NCBI RefSeq assembly: GCF_001522545.3
Contig: NC_031770.1
Coordinates: forward strand, 5,979,321 to 6,043,320
Direction of reading: 5' to 3'
Origin: Parus major
Taxonomy: Eukaryota > Chordata > Aves > Passeriformes > Paridae
DNA length: 64,000 nucleotides
Part shown: one piece after another, positions 1 through 11,661 of the stretch
Numbering within the stretch: the stretch's first letter is position 1
How the letters are laid out: each line of letters opens with the position of its first letter
The notes under the pieces: generated by a model
Database searches by the model: none
What the model was told of the DNA's origin: nothing
Seen by the model: only the letters and a program-made list of their open reading frames with translations
Program-made: the position numbers and the translations under genes

Positions 1-1179
1 GAAGAACTGATCCCCTGTTCAGCCTGAGTCTGTCTCATGCCAGAGCAAGGCAGTTTATTTGGAGAATTACTTTGATTTTTTTTCCCAGAGTGCTGGTTTT
101 GGAGAAATCAAACCATTAGGGTTGTTTATATGCCTTTTACTCCTTCTGTGGACGCAGAGCCAGGATAAAGCCACCTGCAAATTTGTCTGGGCATTTACTC
201 TCCTTGTGGAAATTTCTGGCTTGTGACTCACTGCTGCTACCTCTAATGAGGTGTTCTTTTTGTAACTCTTTTTGAAGTGGGATTCCACACAGATTCTCAT
301 TCTGGCTCTTCCCAGGGGCTTTGCTTCCATGCATGTGTTCCCTCCATGTCCTTCTGTCTGGGAAATGTGCAGGGGCTTTGCCCCACCTCTCTTCTCCATG
401 GTGACCAGGCAGGGGATGCACTTCCACGGCCAAGGGCTGGCATGAAATTAATGCTGCATGAGTTGTCTGCTCCTTCTCTGACCTGTAAGTCAGTATTTTT
501 ATAATTAAAACATTAAAAATGTCACAAGATACGTCTGTGAAGTCAAAAACCCACAAATTTGAAGTCTGCAATTGAATAAGGACAAGTGTGTATATGATGC
601 TGGAGCTGGTGACGCTTTCTGTTCAGGCAGGGTTTCTTCCCTTTGCCAACTGATTCATCTCTAAAATAAACAACCAGTGTTGAAATTAAAGCACATTAAT
701 ATAGCTGATTTGTAAATAAAAGGGAGAGTTAGCCAGACAGAGCAGAAACATAAATAGAGACCAAATGTTATAATATAATGAGAGACGATGCTCCTGTTTA
801 GAAAAAGGCTTTCCTTCCCCTGCATGCTGATGGTTAATGGAGCAGGAGGCACATGGGCTGCTGGTATACCAGAAATGCCATTGCCTAGTACTGCAAACGT
901 GGAGATAAATCTGTTATTTGAATGTTCATCAATTATAAAAAGCATTTGGAAGGTCCACAGCAATTATCCACTCCAGGGGTTTTCCTGGAAACTCTTCTCA
1001 GTAAAGTTTATTTTGCTGAATTGCATTGCAAATATCCTGTCAAGCTTGGGGGAAGAGAGGGAGGAAGAAACCCAAACCTCCACTGCTTCCCCTGAAACTT
1101 AGGAGGTTTGGGGGTTTAATAACTTGCAATAAACAGAGAGGTTATGGTCACAGCCACCTAATTTGGGGGATGTGGCTGG
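1..1179. other. Non-coding stretch, nothing recognised
   Basis: AT-rich single-copy sequence. Short reading frames of about 75 to 144 codons overlap each other on both strands, as expected by chance, and none resembles a known protein. I see no repeat family, RNA gene or CpG island here. Confidence 0.6.
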
Positions 1180-1590
1180 GTGCTGCTGCTCCCGGGTAAG
1201 GGCAGCTCGTGGATGGATATTAAGACGGAGATTATTCCGCGCGAGGCACTGGAGCCGCACGGGGAAGAATTAATTGACACCTAGATGTATTGGGGGTTGG
1301 GACAGTGACAACATATGATAAATGAAAGATGCAGCAGTGAGAGCAGATGTATGCTGGAAGGACAGCATGATAAATGTGCATCTTGATACTTCCAGTGCCT
1401 GAGAAAGCGCTCTCGATCTGATACCGCTTCGGTAGCTGCCGTCATGTTGGAGTACGGCGGGGACTTGATTGATTTAATTAGCTCTCATTAATGGCATTGA
1501 AGATAGTTCAACAACAAGCAACGGAGAGTTGTGCTGAAGTGTTGCATGTTAATTGCTCGATGATTTGTGTTATGGGACAGCTCTTTTGCA
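1180..1590. promoter_or_regulatory. Candidate conserved non-coding element (developmental enhancer-like)
   Basis: This is the strongest regulatory-looking block in the window. Two CpG clusters stand out against a CpG-poor background: about seven CpGs in 1206-1262, and about seven more in 1408-1460. They are followed by a dense homeodomain segment: a TGATTGAT PBX/HOX-type site at 1466-1473, TTAATTA at 1474-1480, the palindrome CATTAATG at 1487-1494, and another TTAATTG near 1549-1555. A small hairpin (ATGCTG at 1351-1356 with CAGCAT at 1363-1368) lies between the two halves. CpGs retained in non-island DNA, plus tightly packed TAAT cores, are typical of vertebrate ultraconserved enhancers near developmental transcription-factor genes. 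The enhancer role is inference. Reading frames across the block are short and unrecognised, so an exon is less likely. The target gene cannot be named. Confidence 0.5.
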
Positions 1591-4099
1591 TAAGTACAAA
1601 TTAGACGGTGAGTTGTTTGGAAACACTGATGCCTATCTCTGCTGGGAGCAGGGTCTGTGCTTCTCGAGCACCTTCCCTATCCCAGCATGGGCTCTCTGTG
1701 TCCCAGGAAGGTTTATAGCCTCCAACAAGGCTCTGGTCACAGCCTGCAGGGCTCCTTCCCCTGTCACCTCCCTCCTTGCTCACATGAATAGAACGAACCT
1801 TAAAAAATCAATATTCTCATTAAAGCTTATAAATTATTCTTTTGATCTGCATTGACTCTGAGGAGTGAGCAAGCTGGCCTAAAGAAAATTAAAATAGCCC
1901 CTAAGGCTATATCTACTCAAATTTATTTATTTTTTTAACCTTTCTCATAATAGTGTTTTCAAATTCAATTTGGTGCTCTTCAATCAACCACAAAATGACA
2001 GCATTTGGTCAAACAAGCACACTTCCTTCCAATATTTATTATTTCATGTAAGAAGTAGCTAAGCTTGATGTTTTCTGATTTACATGGGAGTTACCTGTCT
2101 CTGCCCTGGACTTCACTGCTCTTTGTAGCTCTCCATGTCTGACCTGGAATTTTCCATGCCCGAAATCTGCCTGGGGCTGAGCTCTTTGGAGATGACTTTT
2201 CTCTTTGGAGAGCTCTTTGGAGATAGCAGACAGATGCATCTCCAAAGAGCAAGGTAAGGAGGAGAGGGCACACTCTGTAGTAAACTGATTATAAGAATTA
2301 TTTGCTTTACTCCTGCATGGGTGAAGACAGAAGAGGAAAGCATGGGATGGCCCAGTACCAGAGTGGCTGGACATGGGGAGAGCAGGAGCTGTGTGGTATT
2401 TCCTGATCCTGCTGCACCTGGGGAGGTGAGGGGTGAAAGCTGGGGCAGAGGATGGAGGTGGTGGGATGTCCTTACTGGAATGTCATTCCTGAGGAGTGAT
2501 AAAATTACAGACTATTGCCTTTGAGTAGGTTAAACCCACCTGGGCCAGTCATAATTCCGGTGTTGCATTTGTTTTGTAGGCTTTGTTTTGGTAACCTTAG
2601 GACTGTTTAAAGGGGTGTTATTTGTGAGTGGTGTTATTTGCTGATAAAAGAAACCACAACAGGACATCCACCCCAGCAGGGTAATTCCCAATCACCAGAG
2701 GGCTGCACCTTGGAGCAAGAAATCATGGAGGTGGTGTTTTTGTCCTTTAAAAGAGGGATAGAACTTTATTCTGGCCTTCAGAATGGTTTAAAACAATGGG
2801 AATTAAGAAATCTGTCTTGTCTTTGCCATTTCTATGTGAAAATGAACATAAGGGGTCTGTGCATGTCACTACACCTCCATTCTTTCCTCAGGAGCCATAA
2901 TGCTTGATAGCATCACAGGGAGATCTAATTTGACAAGTGAAAGTCTGCCTTTGACTGCAGTTCTGCTAGCCACAGGCTACAAAATCTCTGTCTGAGGTTG
3001 TGAGTACCTTGATCTGCCTTACTCTGACCCAGCAGAAAGGTGTGCCTGCCTCTGCCTGACTGCAGAGGCACTGTGAGATGGTCCTTTCTCAAAGGCCAGA
3101 AAGAACCCCAGAACCCTTCTCCCCATGGATAAGGATTCAACCTCAGCTGTGAGCACACAGGCAGAAATACATATCCTGGCTGGACTCCTCAGGATGAAGC
3201 CCAGAGATGCTGTATGCTGGATTCCAGTGCTGAGAGGGGACACTCCTTTTGGAAGCAGTTAAAGATATCATCCTCCACACCTGTAGTTTCAAGCAGCCCA
3301 GCCTTGGGGTGTTTGGGAACTGTTTGCAGGCTGAGTTCAGTGTCCCTTGCCCACGTTGGATGTGCTGGGTGCTCTCTTTGCCTGCACTGGGTGTGCCCTC
3401 TGAGGGGACAGCACTAAATCACAGGCAGCTTCCCACCTCCAACCACAGGGCAGCATCCTGTGTATGGACATGGGAGTGGTTTCTGTAGAAGAATTAACTG
3501 TACAGCTGTCCTGGCTCATGAGGGCCTCTTTAGAAATTAAAGACAGTGTTAAGGAGCTGCCTCAGCTGTCTCCTGGCAAAGCTGTTCCCAGTGAACAGCA
3601 TGTGCTGCTGGATGACCACAGGCAAAATGCAAGCTGTGCTTCCCAAAATAACTGCTTGTCCCCACCTTTGTTCTTTTTTCCCACCTTCCTTCCACACCTG
3701 ATGCTGTGCTCAGGATTGGTGGGAGAAGCAAGGTGTGTGTTCTGATGTGGGCTCTCCATGTTCCTGGCCAGCCAGGGCTTTCTGGACTGAGGGCTGCATT
3801 GTGTTCAAGTCTCACCTGTTTTGTGTTTTCACATACTAGATTTATCATGGGAAGCCTTTTTCACACTTGTCCTGAACAAGTTATTAGGGCTAAGCCAGGA
3901 ATTTTGGGCTACAGTGACAGAGCTGGTGCAGACTGGTGAGGAGCATTCGGGTTTATACCTCCCAGACCCAAAGGGACAGTGCCTCCACCTTTGCACAGGG
4001 TTTGGGAGGAGTGCTGGCTGCTGCCCCCATGGGGCTCTGAAAATGTAGCAATTTCATGGGCAAGAAGAGACACAAAACAGAATTTGTCTTGGCAGCAGA
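1591..4099. other. Non-coding stretch with a short hairpin and small repeats
   Basis: Mostly unique sequence. It contains the hairpin at 2179-2250 and a small direct repeat, GGTGTTATTTG, at 2614-2624 and 2630-2640 (period 16). From about 3000 to 3800 it is somewhat richer in G+C and has many overlapping reading frames under 100 codons on both strands. None has a recognisable domain. Confidence 0.55.
2179..2250. repeat. Direct plus inverted repeat forming a 13-bp hairpin
   Basis: GAGCTCTTTGGAGAT occurs at 2179-2193 and again at 2210-2224, with a shorter CTCTTTGGAGA copy at 2201-2211. The reverse complement ATCTCCAAAGAGC follows at 2238-2250 and pairs perfectly with 2212-2224: 13 bp around a 13-nt loop. 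The stem is too short for a typical microRNA precursor and I recognise no mature microRNA. It is probably a local duplication/inversion. Confidence 0.7.
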
Positions 4100-7000
4100 G
4101 AAGAATCAGGTTCTGCATTTATGGATGCGGTGTGGAGCAGTCGCATCGTCTGTAAGTTATACCCTGTGATTAGACAGGTCACTGAACTCATTTAACCTGT
4201 AGCTTTGGCAATGTGGTTGCATTTAGAGAGGGCTGAGAAAACAGTTTCTCTCCTTGAAAAAATTCGTAGATGTTGACCTTCTCTTTTGCCCTGGAGGAAG
4301 ACAAAGAATGATGAAAATGAAGAGGTTTTGCAAAGGCAAAACTCAACATGTTTTCAATTCATTGTAGCTCTTTTACTCCATCAAGTGTTTTGGTATTAAG
4401 ATTAAAGTGACTCCAATAAAATACATTCCACAATTATTTCCCAGAGGTTATTTCTGTTGAGTGCAATTTTCCAGAGGGGAAGCCTATGTGACTGGGAAAC
4501 TTCCCAGTAGATCTAGAGACCAGCAGGTTGTGCTGGGAAGGACAGTGAAACCCCAGCACTGTCCTGCAGTTTGTCAACACCTGTGGCTGCCATTACATGC
4601 TCAGCAGCATTCCTACATAGCCATGAGCTGGGATCAGCTGAGTTTTGGGACAGGGAGGACAACTGATCAGCAGGAACACGAAATCTCTCCCCTTTGAAAT
4701 AGTAAAAGACTAAATGCTTGGTATTGTTAGGAGATTTTTGTATGTTTTTCCTAATGTGACCTCTTTTGTGCAAAACAGCAGGATTCCTACATAAAATCCA
4801 CTCTGAAACCAACACAGAACTTTCTGAGTAACACAGCTGAGTTTCCTGAGGTGTAACCCTTTCTCAAACAATCATTTTTTTAAGTACAGTTCTTTGGTTT
4901 ATAGATGTGATGAGAAGATAACATAGTGCAGGAGGCTGCTTTACAGCCTGTGCCCTTTCTATGAATACTGTCCTTTTCCTGAAATTGTCTCCAGCCCTGT
5001 ACAAATTCTATGGAGAACTTGTTTTAATAATAACTAGTCTAAAGAAACAAATTTCATTATCTAAGAACAAAAGGGACCCTGGCTTTTAAAATATACAACC
5101 TGCCCATGTGACACACATGTTTTGGGCAGGAAGGGTACGAATCCTGTACCTCCTGACTTGAAGGTGTGTGAAAAGGACCTTGGCCTTTAATCCTGTTCAA
5201 ATACTTGTATTAAAAGCCTGCCCTTGAAGTTCCCAACTCGGCAAAATTCTTTGTTACTGTTGTGGAGGGAAGTGCTGCTCATCACTTTATCAGCTGTATC
5301 TTGGGAGTTACTGGCAGTTTTCATTAAACTAGGATTTAGAATAAGCAAGTTGCAGAGGTCCAACCACAAATATCAAATAGAGGTTGTTTGAAAACTGATA
5401 TCATATTTTTGGGTGGGATAGCTGAAATAAATTTATTTCTGAAAGGAATATTTGTAATTTGAGGGAAACCCAGTGTACAAACTAGCCTGGGTGAATGATG
5501 CCTTTTTGACTAAGTAAAATCCTTTGCCTGGCTACAGATGAAACCTTAAACAAATCCTGTTTAGGTAAAAATCCTTTCTTTCCATTATTATGCAGGAAAA
5601 CCTCAGGGGACCAGAGGGGTACATGTCTGTCTTGGCAATAGGAAGGTTGTATCTGCAGCATGAGCTGCCCTTCAAAAGATGTCAAACCTTTCCCTCCCCT
5701 GGAGAAAGAAGGTACCTGGCCTTGTGAGTGAGGATGACTTCTCCCAGGCTGTCACTCAGTGCTGAGGCTCCACAGCCTGCTTTTCTCCTCTTGTATAGGA
5801 TGATGAAAATACAAAACTTAAACTTTCAGTAAGATACCTCTTAATTTTGGTATGTGTGGATCTGGTTACAGTGAGAACTTTGCCCTATAGGTTTGGCTGG
5901 ATTTTTATTTTTTTTCCCCTAACACTCTTACTTGGACTTGTGTATTTGGGTTTTGGTTTGGGTCTACCTCAAGTTTCTAAATTTAGGTGAGAATGATGAT
6001 GTGCTTTTACCATTTCCCATGTGAATGGATTCCTAACAGCTTTGCAGGATTAATAATAGCCAAGCACGGAGGCAAGTGGTCAGAGCAGCACAGAGGGAGG
6101 CCAATTGAAGTGGGGAGAAAAGCTAAGACCTGCAATTCTACAAAATAGGGTCTCCTTTTACATTGGACCCAATCCTCTTCTTCTTCAGACAAAGCTTTTC
6201 ACTTGCTACAGACACAAATCTCAGCTCATTCTTACTGCTGTGCTCTCGATTTTATTGCCGTGGTAGCACTGATGGAATTGCTCAGCAGTAGGGCATTCCC
6301 CCTAGTCTCTCTGCCCCAGCCATCAAATATACCTTTCCCTTCCTCCTGCTGAGCCTTGAGCCACTTTCAAAGGGTCTAAAAGGAATTTGTGTGGTGCTGA
6401 GCTTTAGCAGCACCAAGGCTGCTGCATTCACTCAGTCTTTCGCTTGAGCATGTGAGAGCTGTTTATGATTGTGGAGCAAGGGCAATTAATTTCCATCAGT
6501 CATTCCTAGTTATAGCCTTTACCTCAGATTTTAGGGATAACCACAGCTTCCCAGCAAGAGTCTGATGTCTGTAGCACATTGTGTGATGCCCTCATGTCCA
6601 CACAGCTTCAAGCAGCTGAGCCTGCCTTGGTTTCCCAGTTTTGCTCCAGAGAACATCTCAGGCTTTAACTGTGGCTCATTAATAGCTTCAGGGAATAAAA
6701 TATTGCACCAAACTTATTTAACATCTCCTGCTTTTTACTAAGCCCTATTGCAGTGCCTGCTGTACACAGATCAGAGCTGCCTGCCCCTGGTTCAGCCTTG
6801 CCAGAGAAGTGCTCAATCAATGAGAAAAGTGGTTGGTGTCAGAGATGTCGACAGGTAAAGGCATCACACTGTCGTCTGATTTTTTACTAAGGAAAGACTC
6901 TTGCTAGAAGAGCTCTCTGAGAGCACTTAGGCTCTCATTGCCCACTGTCAAGAAGCCAGGTTCTGGATTGAGGAGGTGACAAAAAGCCAACTGAAAATTG

Positions 7001-7876
7001 GGCTGGGCTGTGGTGGGGGTGTTGGCTGGCTGTTTTCTCCTTGCAGAGGTGTTTCAGCAAGTGAAAAGGAAAATGGTGGCTGTTCTTGACATCACAGTGA
7101 AGCATGTCAGAGCTCAGAGATAGTTACAATTAATGTATTGTTAGCTTGTTGTTACTCTGGTTATGTAAATGTCAGTGCTTCTACTCTCTCTGGTCTTTTC
7201 AATTTAGAGAAGTGAAAATGAAACTTAGAGATTATTTTCAGTAAAAAACCTCACTGGGAGGAAATCTTTTATTTGGGTATTTGAGGTCCATGTAGAGGAG
7301 GGTTGGGTGTTCTCCATAAGCAAATGTATGCTTAGATCTATTTCAAAAGAGGTAAATGGGAATGCTTCACTTTGGACAGCTCTCTGAGGAATGTCTAGCC
7401 TTTCAAAAGGTAACAGCAGGTCACAGGTTCATGTTCACAGGTCACATGGCAAAATGAGTGGAGGAAATGAGAAGATTCCATCCACTCTGGCAGAGAAAGC
7501 AAAGCCACTCAATGCCAGGGCATGCAGAGGGAGCCCAAGCATTTTGCACACCTGCAGAAGCTTGGCTGTCGGGGTCAGGGGAACACACAGCTTTGGCTCT
7601 GCCCATTTGCAGAGGCAGCAGCAAGAAGCATGTGAATCCTGCATGCTTCAGTGGCCAGCATAATTGAGATCTCTGGTAAAATGTAAATTAACAGGGGGTC
7701 CTCCCTGTGCCATCCTGAGGAAGCTGTTTCTATTTTATTCAAGGTGACTGTGAAGAGTGGACCTGTCACAAGTTCAGGGTGAGACCCCTGTATGCTCCAT
7801 CCTATCAACTCTAACCTCTGATATTATGAGGCCAGAAACTGGTTTCTGAAAATGGAAGATTTTAATAATTGATGTC
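4100..7876. other. Non-coding stretch, no gene recognised
   Basis: Unique AT-rich sequence with only short, unrecognised reading frames. The first 350 bases (a CpG-retaining GCGGTGTGGAGCAGTCGCAT segment near 4128 and AT-rich sequence after it) have a weakly CNE-like texture, but too little to call. A T-rich run lies near 5902-5915. No interspersed repeat is recognised. Confidence 0.5.
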
Positions 7877-7895
7877 TGTGTGTGTGTGTGTGTGT
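7877..7895. repeat. (TG)9 microsatellite
   Basis: Uninterrupted TG dinucleotide run of nine units plus one T, flanked by TGATGTC and ACATTTTC. Likely polymorphic in length. Confidence 0.95.
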
Positions 7896-8012
7896 ACATT
7901 TTCAAGAAGATGATGATAACTGTTGTCACAGAACAAACAAAATTTCTCCAACAAATAGCATAAGATATTTGCCTGGGTTTGCTTGTAATTAAGGAGCCCA
8001 ATGCAGTTAGTT

Positions 8013-8129
8013 GGACAGATAAGTGGTAGTCCCTGATTTAACAGTGAACTGGTGAATCCCAGTGTGTGAGATGTTCCCAGGACAGATAAGTGGTAGTCCC
8101 TGATTTAACAGTGAACTGATGAATCCCAG
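8013..8129. repeat. Recent tandem duplication, 67-bp period
   Basis: A 50-base segment at 8013-8062 (starting GGACAGATAAGTGG, ending GTGAATCCCAG) recurs at 8080-8129 with a single G/A difference (GGTGAAT versus GATGAAT). A 17-base linker separates the copies, so the structure is one 67-bp unit plus a 50-bp partial second copy. Near-identity implies a recent event or an assembly artefact. Each copy carries one AGATAAG GATA-type site (8017-8023 and 8084-8090), so the duplication doubled that motif. It matches no transposon I know. Confidence 0.9.
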
Positions 8130-8691
8130 GAAGCCACAAAGACATTCCCTTGGCTGCAGAAAGATATACAGAAATGCTTTTCTGGAGAGGGGCCATCAGG
8201 AGTCAGGTGTAGGGACTGGCAGAAGCAAAGCTCTAACAGAGTAGTAAAGTTGCTGTGGGTAATGTTCTTACAGAAAGGGATTCTGCTTTCATGAATAACA
8301 ATAAGAATGGGGAACAGGATGCTTGCAGCTGAAGGAAAGAGGCTCTGCATGTTTCTCAGCAGAGACACAGGCCTAGGGTGATGGTGTGGATTTTCTGTAA
8401 GTAATTTTTTTTTAACTTGCTAAATGTCTTAATCTTGTAGGATAAAACTAAAATTGCCTAGCCAATTGCTGGTGGGTTCTGTGAGAAAGTTAAGAATTAA
8501 GCTTGTTTCAGGTTATTTACTTGAACAACAGAAATTTGTATTCTCTTACTCAATCAGTTGTTGTCTTGTTATGAGGCTGAGAGAGGCTGGGAGCAGTGTT
8601 CAAGAAACAGGCTCTAAGGGGAGATGTCTCAGTTTATTGGTCCCATTTGAAAAATTACATCCCTTCATCTCCTCCAAAAAAGAGCTGTGAT
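8130..8691. other. Non-coding stretch, nothing recognised
   Basis: Unique sequence with a T9 run near 8405-8413 and only short reading frames on both strands. Confidence 0.55.
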
Positions 8692-8710
8692 CTCCTCCTC
8701 CTCCTCCTCC
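8692..8710. repeat. (CTC)6 trinucleotide microsatellite
   Basis: Six uninterrupted CTC/TCC units plus one base, giving a polypyrimidine run on the plus strand. No coding frame uses it. Confidence 0.9.
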
Positions 8711-9639
8711 CACTCATCACTTGCAATATAGCAGCTTTGTGCAGCTTGTAATCACAGTGCCAGAGCAATAATACTTCTTCCAGACCTGCAAGGGGCCTGC
8801 AGCTCCCCAGAAACACAAGGCAGCTGCAGGCAGAGTTTTTCTGCCTTCACTGACATGCAAAGACATGGCTCTCTGGGGCTCGGGGGATCTCAGCCCATCT
8901 GCAGAAATAAAGGGACTTCTGAGGGTATTTTCTTTAACCTTGCAGGCTGGAAGAAATGGCATCCACAGCTAGTTACCCCATGGGGGTGGTGGGAAAAGCC
9001 AAGGAATAGAGACAGGAGTGTGTGTCACTAAATTAACGTGCCTGCTCTGCTGTGGGACAGCCACATCGGCGTCACTGCTGTCACCTGGCACCACCACGGG
9101 CATTAAGCGAGAAGGAGTCTGTCACACTTCATTTACCAGGCCTTGATGATGGATTTGGTGAAATTGTTGTCTGGGATGATGGACTTTTCTCTTCTAGAAA
9201 TGTCACAGGAGCACTTGATGGGTCTGATGGCATCAGTGTGGTGGTGCAAAGGCTGCTGTAATGTATGGGGGGAAGCAGAGCTGAGCAGGAATAATCCCAG
9301 CTGTGGAAAGTCTGCCAGCTGCTACAGCAGCTTGGCCCAATGGATGGGTGTTCCCTTGGGGAATAAACTCCAATTGCCAAAGGTCTGGTTCCATACAAGC
9401 ACAGGGGAGCCCTGAGCCCTAGCAGTGCATCTTGTGGGGCTTCACTTTAATATCCTAACTCATGGATCGACCTCTGCTTCCAGGAAGGAAGCACAGGCTT
9501 TAAAATAGATCTCCAGAGGAGATGTAAATAATGTGAGCTGTTGGTGTTCAGGAGAGAATCTGACAGATAGGTCCTGCAAAATCACAGGGTGTGTAAAGGG
9601 GGATGGAGAAGCTGCAGGCCATTTTTTTATTCCTTCTGT
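8711..9639. other. Non-coding stretch, nothing recognised
   Basis: Slightly G+C-richer unique sequence. Overlapping frames of 69 to 90 codons occur on both strands around 9052-9415 and are mutually exclusive. None is recognisable. Confidence 0.5.
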
Positions 9640-10060
9640 GGAGATTTTTCATGGGTGGATTGCTGTGAGAAGTCCCATGCTTACTATAACGATAGGGCTT
9701 CCTAATCTGAAGTCAAAATAGAGCCAGTCTGCAGCCCTTGGAAACAGAGAGTGATTCACTGGGGCTGGGCTGAATGACTGGATTTTGATGCATTTGGATT
9801 CCAGACTTCCCTGGAAATCGATGTCAAATGTGCCCTTTGGCATCTGAAATGCTTTTAAAATCTGGCCCTAAATGTATTTATGCTGCAGGAAGTGTCGGAG
9901 CTGCAATCAAAATGTGGAATTTATGATAAAATCTGACCTGTGGCAAAGCCTTAATGCTGCTCACCCAGAAATTAACAGTGGATGCAACACTGGTTGTACT
10001 GCAGAGAGAACTGGGAAAAAATACATATTAAGAGGATTTATTTTTAATTCCTGAATTAAT
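9640..10060. promoter_or_regulatory. Weak candidate conserved non-coding element
   Basis: This is a smooth, low-repeat stretch with scattered retained CpGs (ATAACGATAG near 9687, AAATCGATG near 9816, GTGTCGGAG near 9892) and TTAATG/ATTAAC/AATTAATT cores toward its right edge. The texture resembles CNEs but motif density is modest. No function can be assigned. Confidence 0.25.
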
Positions 10061-10499
10061 TAGCAAAGTATCTCAATCTCCATAGAAAGTCTGTCTGGAC
10101 CGTGTTGCCAGTAGAATTATATGGGCTCAAATAATCAGTGATTTCTGTCTGAAGAAGCACATTTTGGTTGGTGTCCCCTCATGGTGGGGCATACTTACAC
10201 CTGTCTGTGCACTCATTTTCCTGCTTCCTCCCCATCTGATCATCACCCACTGTACCACGAGACCCAAGACAAGCTTTGCATGGTGACCCACGCTGGCACA
10301 GGCAGAGAGGGGCTGGCTTAGCAATGCCCTGGGCATTGTCCTGTTAAACCTTCCTGCTCTGGATGTCCCTTCTCACCCTTCCTGCCCTCTCACTGGAGCC
10401 ATGCTGGCCTCTGGAGGAGCCCCTGTGAGAGCTGTTCACATCTCCAGCCTCTCGCCATCAAGCAGTAGGATGTGCTTTTCCACCTGGTTTTTGGAGCAG
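10061..10499. other. Non-coding stretch, moderately G+C-rich
   Basis: Roughly 10180-10460 is G+C-richer than its surroundings and carries a 69-codon minus-strand frame with no recognisable similarity. CpG density is too low for a CpG island. Confidence 0.5.
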
Positions 10500-10690
10500 A
10501 GCCAGCTAAAGCAGGGCTATTAAAACTAATTAGATAAATATATATGTATTTCGTAATCAGGCAGTTAATTATGGCTTAGGGAGCAGATGGCAGTCCCTGG
10601 CACTTACTCATCTATTCATAGCTGGTTTAAAGTGAAGTGTATATATATTGCAGCTAATTATGACTCTATATAAAATATGTAAGTAGTTGT
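10500..10690. promoter_or_regulatory. Candidate homeodomain-rich regulatory element
   Basis: Three TAAT-type sites lie within 135 bases: TAATTAG at 10527-10533, TTAATTA at 10565-10571 and GCTAATTA at 10653-10660. There is also TCGTAATCAG at 10551-10560 and an E-box CAGATG at 10584-10589, with short ATATAT runs between. Clustered homeodomain plus E-box sites in an AT-rich non-repeat block are typical of neural or mesodermal enhancers. That use is inference and conservation was not tested. Confidence 0.4.
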
Positions 10691-11609
10691 GAACTTAGCC
10701 CTTGTCTCACTGCATGTTGTTTGTCTGAAGAGCTCAGGCTGTTTTGGGAGGCCTTTAGGAAGGGCCCCTGTGGTACCACTTCTCCCCTCTCCATGGTTTG
10801 GATGGCTGTGCCTCTGACTTGTTACTAGAGCTCCTTCACAGGGGAGCTCAGGCTCTCTTTTCTTTTTTCATCTCCTCTTTCCTTTTTTTATTCTTTGAAA
10901 GGTTGTAAAATGTTTAACTCAGTGTTTTTAAAATCCAGATGGGTGATACTGAAATAATGAAAGTCCTACCTCTGCTGGAAAAATATGGAGATAGGAACTC
11001 ATCAAAACGTCAAAGAAACATTTGGTTTCTTACCAGTGTCATCTGTAAAATTATTTTGCTGACACCTGTGAAACGTTTTATCATCTTTTCACACACGCCC
11101 CCAAGCTGGAGTTTCTGTTGGAAAAAGAAGTATTTGCAGAAATATAGATCAGGAAAAGCTTTGAAACAAATATGGAAAATGAGGAGGCTGAGTTTTGGTT
11201 TCCAGCACCAGTGCACCCTGCATATGCCTCTTTGGGTCTTTTCCTCCGCAGGAGAGGGACATCCTGAGCCTGGAGAATTCGTGTTCTCTTCATTTATCAG
11301 ACTAGGAGACTTTCAGGTCTAATTTCACAAAGAGAGAACAGGGAGACTGGGATTACATGTCAGAGGGATGTCAGCCTATGTGCCTGATGAGCTATTGGTG
11401 GGGTTTTTTCTTAGCAATTCCAAGGCATTTCATTCCTGTATGAACTATGCTTTCAGAAGGGCAGAAGAAAACCCAGCATTGCATACTGAGGAATATTGTA
11501 GCTTCTAATTTAGGTCACAAAACTTGAAAACTTAGAGGGTACTTACCAAAACAGCACAAAGCTGTTTTGGCCACAGCATAAAGCTGCTTTTAAAGGAAGA
11601 ATTAGTATC
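10691..11609. other. Non-coding stretch with an unsupported 127-codon frame
   Basis: A plus-strand frame runs from 10939 to 11322 (127 codons), with minus-strand frames across the same bases. Its composition (Lys, Trp, Phe and Leu scattered, no repeats or motifs) looks like chance translation. No splice or promoter evidence supports it. Confidence 0.5.
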
Positions 11610-11661
11610 ACAGAATCAACTAAGTTGGAAAAGACCTTGGAGATCATCAAGTCCATCCTAA
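11610..11661 (-). mobile_element. CR1 LINE, short 3'-end fragment
   Basis: About 52 bases match the reverse complement of the avian CR1 3' end: CACAGAATCAACTAAG, then TTGGAAAAGACCTTGG, then AGATCATCAAGTCC. Similarity stops at about 11661. This is a very short 5'-truncated copy with its sense strand on minus. It is non-functional, and is called on remembered family consensus rather than an alignment. Confidence 0.75.

Noticed and set aside
5130..5160. GGTACGAATCCTGTACC as a tRNA T-arm
   Set aside because: No acceptor, D-arm or anticodon arm fits around it, and the GTTCRANYC signature is absent.
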